Part shown: piece after piece, positions 61,037-64,000 of the stretch | How positions within the stretch are numbered: position 1 is the first letter of the stretch | Layout: every line of letters begins with the position of its first letter | DNA from: Acidobacteriota bacterium | GTDB taxonomy: Bacteria; Acidobacteriota; Terriglobia; Acidiferrales; UBA7541 | Length of the DNA stretch: 64,000 bases | Assembly (NCBI GenBank): GCA_003225315.1 | Contig: QHZD01000032.1 | Span: forward strand, 1-64,000 | Direction of reading: 5' to 3' | Position numbers and translations under genes: made by a program | Notes under the pieces: generated by a model | Database searches by the model: none | Told to the model about the DNA's origin: nothing | What the model saw: the letters and a program-made list of their open reading frames with translations, nothing else

Positions 61037-64000
61037 CTAAAAGATGATCTTGGCCACGAGCTGGATGTTGCGGGCTTCGCCGGGGCCGATGGCCGGGGCA
61101 CCGTTGAAGTCGCCGATGGTGTCCGTCACTTGGCCAAAGCCACTGTTTGTGGTGCATATACCGGTTACAGCGGCTGGAGCGCAAACGCCGCCCACGGAGC
61201 CAACTCCAGACGCCAGGTTGATGCGGTTGAACAGGTTAAAGAAGTCCGACCGGAGCTGGATTTTGACCCGTTCGGTGATTAGGACGTTCTTAATAAACGA
61301 CAGGTCCACATCCCCAAAGCCCGGCCCGGTAAATTTGTTTCTTGAGAGGTTTGCCGCGCCTGGACACGCCGTCCCGCCCGGAGAGCAGAACGCCGCGGGA
61401 TTCCACCATTGCGTTCCAAAGCTTGGGTCGAATTTGTGACTGACTCCGGCATACGGGTTGCCGATTAGAGACAATCCCGAGAGTGTCTCGTCGGAGGGCT
61501 GCCCGCGGTGCCAATTCATTACGCTGCTGATTTGCCAGTCGTTGAACGCGCGCTTGGACCAGCCAGAGGTAGCCCAAGGCGCCTTGGGCACATCATAGGT
61601 ACCACTAATAGTGAAAAGATGTCTTGTGTCGAAATCACCGTTTCCATAGCCCGCCTTAAGGTTGAAAGCATCGTCCAGAACTTGACCGCGGTACTCGCTG
61701 ACTTCATCAAGAGCGTGCGACCAGGTGTAAGCGAACTGGGTGCTTAGCCCGCGCCAAGCCCTTGTCCGGAAAATCGTCTGCAAGGCATTGTAGTTTGAAG
61801 TGCCAATGGTGTTGAGCTGGAGAATGTTGCCCATTGTAGGAAAGATGGTGTGGACCCCAGCAGCATTTGCTGGATTGATGTTGGATACGATATTCAGCTT
61901 GCGTCCCTGGCTGCCAACATACCCGATCTGGAATATAGCGGAGTTGCCCAAGCCCTTCTCGACCTGTAGGTTGTAGTTATAAAAATACGGCGTGCGAAAG
62001 TTGTGGCTAACGGAATAGGCGGCCAAGCCCTTGGGGTCGGTTAGAGCAGCACACTTGGGATCCACGCAGGCCTGAACTGCAGGGAAGATCGAAGCCCCTC
62101 CAGTTTGAGCGGCATCCCAATTGTAACCATCGCGAGAATACGTGGAGACGGGCGTTGCGCCGAATGGGTTGCCCTGAATCCCAGAAGGTGCCGAGACGGG
62201 TGGCCGGAAATCCAAGAAGGGGTTTAGGTTGATCTGGTCATAGAAGACGCCGAAACCGCCACGGACAACGAGATCACCCTTCGCAGTGGGTTGATAAGCG
62301 AAGCCGAGTCGGGGGCCGAAATGATTCTTACCGGGGTTGAAGAGAGGATGGCTGCCGTCCTGAACCACGAATCCAGTGCCAGAACCATCCAACGCTCCAA
62401 CAAAGTTGGCGATGTCTTTCTTGTCGCTTTGCATCGGACCAAAGTATTCATAGCGCAAGCCGTAACTAAGGTTGAGCTTCTTGGTGATCTGCCAAGAATC
62501 CTGGATGTACGCGTTGAACGCGTTGACGTGCACCCAGCGCTCTGGATCACCGACGGCAATTGTGGAGCCGCACGTAAAGCCATTGTTGACGTGGAGGGCG
62601 TCGCTGCACGAAGAGACGTCACCAGCGAGAAAGTCGCCAAGGGCTTCAGCGAGGGGAAGCTGACCGCCGTTGATTAGGGCTTGGCATCCTGAAGGACCAG
62701 AAGTACCGGTCGCTCCAGCGCATCCTGTAGCGCCGAACCAAGGTCCAAACGAGCCATCAAAGACGAACTTTCCGGTCCCGCGGCGGTGATAGAACTCATT
62801 GAGTTTCCCGTGGCGGAATTCGGCTCCATAGCGGAACTGGTGCTTTCCGACGCTGTAGGAAACGATGTCCGTAAAGTGCAAAGTCAGGTCGCTTCGGCCC
62901 TCGGGTGGAGTCAGACCAATTTGTTCAAATCCCCCCGAACCGCCCTTGGAAGGAGGCGCGATGACGATATTGGGAGCGCCGTGGATGGGTTGTCCGTGGG
63001 CGGTCGCGTCCGGGCTAAGGAATATTCCCATGGCCTTGGTATCAAAGCCATTGTTGTTGTCGTGGAAGAGCTGATTGAAGTAGCTGGCGCCAAAAAGGAA
63101 TTGATTGGTCCACCTCGACGACAACGCGGAGTTCAAGACCCCGCCATAGTTTCCGTCGTGGAGCGGCGCCACCTCGAAGTAGTACGCCAAATTGGAGCTG
63201 GCCGTTCCCAGCGCTGGGCTGCCGCCCAGCGGTGCAGTCTGGTTACCTTGACCGATGATGGCGTGCAGAGAAAGATGATGTTTGTCAGAAATCTGGTGAT
63301 CGACCCGAGCTACGCCGTTGTAGCTATATCCAAACTCGGAACTGGGGCTGAAGAAATTGCCGGCAGTAGCTGAGAGGCCTGCGATGCTTGAGCTTCCGCT
63401 CCTGGGCCAGAAACCGCTTGTTCCAATTGCGTTTGTTGAAACAGCGCTCCGCGTCACGGGGTTGTAGTTGCCATACTTCCGAGTAGTACAGGTGGCCGTA
63501 ATGGGTGCGCAAACTGGGTTGTTGAGGAGGTCGGTAGCTAACGTGACCCAGGCATCCGAAGGTTCTGTCGCAATTCCGGAAAGACCAAATACGAAGTCGT
63601 TCTTCTCGTAATTGACAAAAACAAACGTTTTGTTCTTGATGATCGGGCCGCCCGCAGAGAATCCGTAGTTTTCGTTGCGCTCTCTTGGCGCCTTGGTGCC
63701 AGGTGCGGGAACAAAGAAGGGAGAGGGGGAAGCGAAGTATTCGTTCCGATTATAGTAATAAAGTGAACCATGAATGTCGTTAGTCCCGGACTTCAGGACA
63801 ATGTTGGCTGTGCCACCTGCGTTGCGCCCGCCTTCGGGTCCCGAGGAGGTCTGCACTGAAAATTCCTCAGTCGCGTCAATCGGTAGGACAGTGCCGGCAA
63901 TCCCGGAAACGCCGCCCTGATTGATAGCCGGGATGTTGTGCCAGAAGTCGTTGTTGTCCACTCCGTTGATCTGCCAGTTGATCTGGTTAGGCCGCGTGCC
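61037..64000 (-). CDS. Oar-like TonB-dependent receptor, 3' part
   Basis: The frame is open from the window edge (64000) to the stop at 61037, about 987 residues. The first residues, NQINWQINGVDNND, are in the plug domain, so the signal peptide, carboxypeptidase-regulatory domain and part of the plug lie beyond the window. Barrel strands follow, and the C-terminus NIQLVAKIIF ends in Phe as expected for outer-membrane barrels. IVLKSGTNDIHGSLYYYNRN and NYGFSAGGPIIKNKTFVFVNYE match the other receptor at the same places. Substrate is unknown; oligosaccharides are typical for this group. Confidence 0.9.
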   Translation of the reverse strand, partial: GTRPNQINWQINGVDNNDFWHNIPAINQGGVSGIAGTVLPIDATEEFSVQTSSGPEGGRNAGGTANIVLKSGTNDIHGSLYYYNRNEYFASPSPFFVPAPGTKAPRERNENYGFSAGGPIIKNKTFVFVNYEKNDFVFGLSGIATEPSDAWVTLATDLLNNPVCAPITATCTTRKYGNYNPVTRSAVSTNAIGTSGFWPRSGSSSIAGLSATAGNFFSPSSEFGYSYNGVARVDHQISDKHHLSLHAIIGQGNQTAPLGGSPALGTASSNLAYYFEVAPLHDGNYGGVLNSALSSRWTNQFLFGASYFNQLFHDNNNGFDTKAMGIFLSPDATAHGQPIHGAPNIVIAPPSKGGSGGFEQIGLTPPEGRSDLTLHFTDIVSYSVGKHQFRYGAEFRHGKLNEFYHRRGTGKFVFDGSFGPWFGATGCAGATGTSGPSGCQALINGGQLPLAEALGDFLAGDVSSCSDALHVNNGFTCGSTIAVGDPERWVHVNAFNAYIQDSWQITKKLNLSYGLRYEYFGPMQSDKKDIANFVGALDGSGTGFVVQDGSHPLFNPGKNHFGPRLGFAYQPTAKGDLVVRGGFGVFYDQINLNPFLDFRPPVSAPSGIQGNPFGATPVSTYSRDGYNWDAAQTGGASIFPAVQACVDPKCAALTDPKGLAAYSVSHNFRTPYFYNYNLQVEKGLGNSAIFQIGYVGSQGRKLNIVSNINPANAAGVHTIFPTMGNILQLNTIGTSNYNALQTIFRTRAWRGLSTQFAYTWSHALDEVSEYRGQVLDDAFNLKAGYGNGDFDTRHLFTISGTYDVPKAPWATSGWSKRAFNDWQISSVMNWHRGQPSDETLSGLSLIGNPYAGVSHKFDPSFGTQWWNPAAFCSPGGTACPGAANLSRNKFTGPGFGDVDLSFIKNVLITERVKIQLRSDFFNLFNRINLASGVGSVGGVCAPAAVTGICTTNSGFGQVTDTIGDFNGAPAIGPGEARNIQLVAKIIF

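Overview
The window looks like a chromosomal segment of an Acidobacteriota genome (Terriglobia / 'Koribacter-Sulfotelmatobacter'-like), inferred from family content. It has two Oar-like TonB-dependent receptors with an N-terminal carboxypeptidase-regulatory-like domain or its typical plug. It has a regulator with the acidobacterial N-terminal helical domain and a membrane anchor, CRTAC1 (VCBS/FG-GAP + ASPIC/UnbV) proteins, many TPR proteins, DinB-like proteins and GC-rich codon use. No rRNA and no CRISPR array is visible; there is one tRNA (Ala-UGC).

Layout. 1-240: right end of an IS3-family element. 252-7564: a methyltransferase (-), then an exopolysaccharide cluster (+): WecG/TagA-type glycosyltransferase, Wza-like exporter, Wzc-like BY-kinase, Wzy-like polymerase. 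7620-15737: mixed housekeeping and hypothetical genes (two divergent DinB-like proteins, secreted S9 peptidase, YncE-like propeller, deoxynucleoside kinase, cysteine-synthase family enzyme). 15850-19290: an accessory, AT-richer island with a DNA methyltransferase directly followed by a putative nuclease (candidate restriction-modification pair), flanked by direct repeats and a dispersed G-rich repeat. 19293-21518: His/Met-rich copper monooxygenase-like protein, zinc-ribbon protein, PilZ protein. 21698-26747: five-gene operon for oxidative catabolism of an L-fucose-type sugar, with a convergent xylose-dehydrogenase-like SDR. 27763: tRNA-Ala. 28140-33585: secreted trehalase, TPR protein, and a redoxin + cytochrome c/copper monooxygenase/TPR fusion pair. 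33744-42865: large TonB receptor with a divergent regulator, TPR protein, CRTAC1 protein. 42900-44850: second accessory patch (dispersed repeat, UDG-like protein, broken helicase). 44848-52260: GH130, second CRTAC1 protein, (alpha/alpha)6 glycoside hydrolase, GH13 alpha-glucosidase. 52299-56848: nitrogen control operon amt-glnB/K-glnD. 57120-60611: STAS protein, TonB-like protein, MglA-type GTPase, leaderless TPR gene, YvcK/CofD-like protein. 60709-60793: a promoter-terminator pair predicting a ~50-nt RNA. 61037-64000: 3' part of a second TonB-dependent receptor.

How it fits together. The organism appears to be a polysaccharide-making, saprotrophic heterotroph. It takes up polymers through TonB receptors, cuts them with secreted glycosidases (trehalase, GH13, debranching-type, GH130) and oxidises deoxy-sugars to pyruvate and lactate. 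It senses nitrogen through AmtB/PII/GlnD. The least conventional parts are the two-gene R-M-like island, the heme-copper-TPR fusion with its redoxin partner, the short orphan RNA, and the dispersed G-rich repeats. All functions are read from sequence patterns; no search was run.
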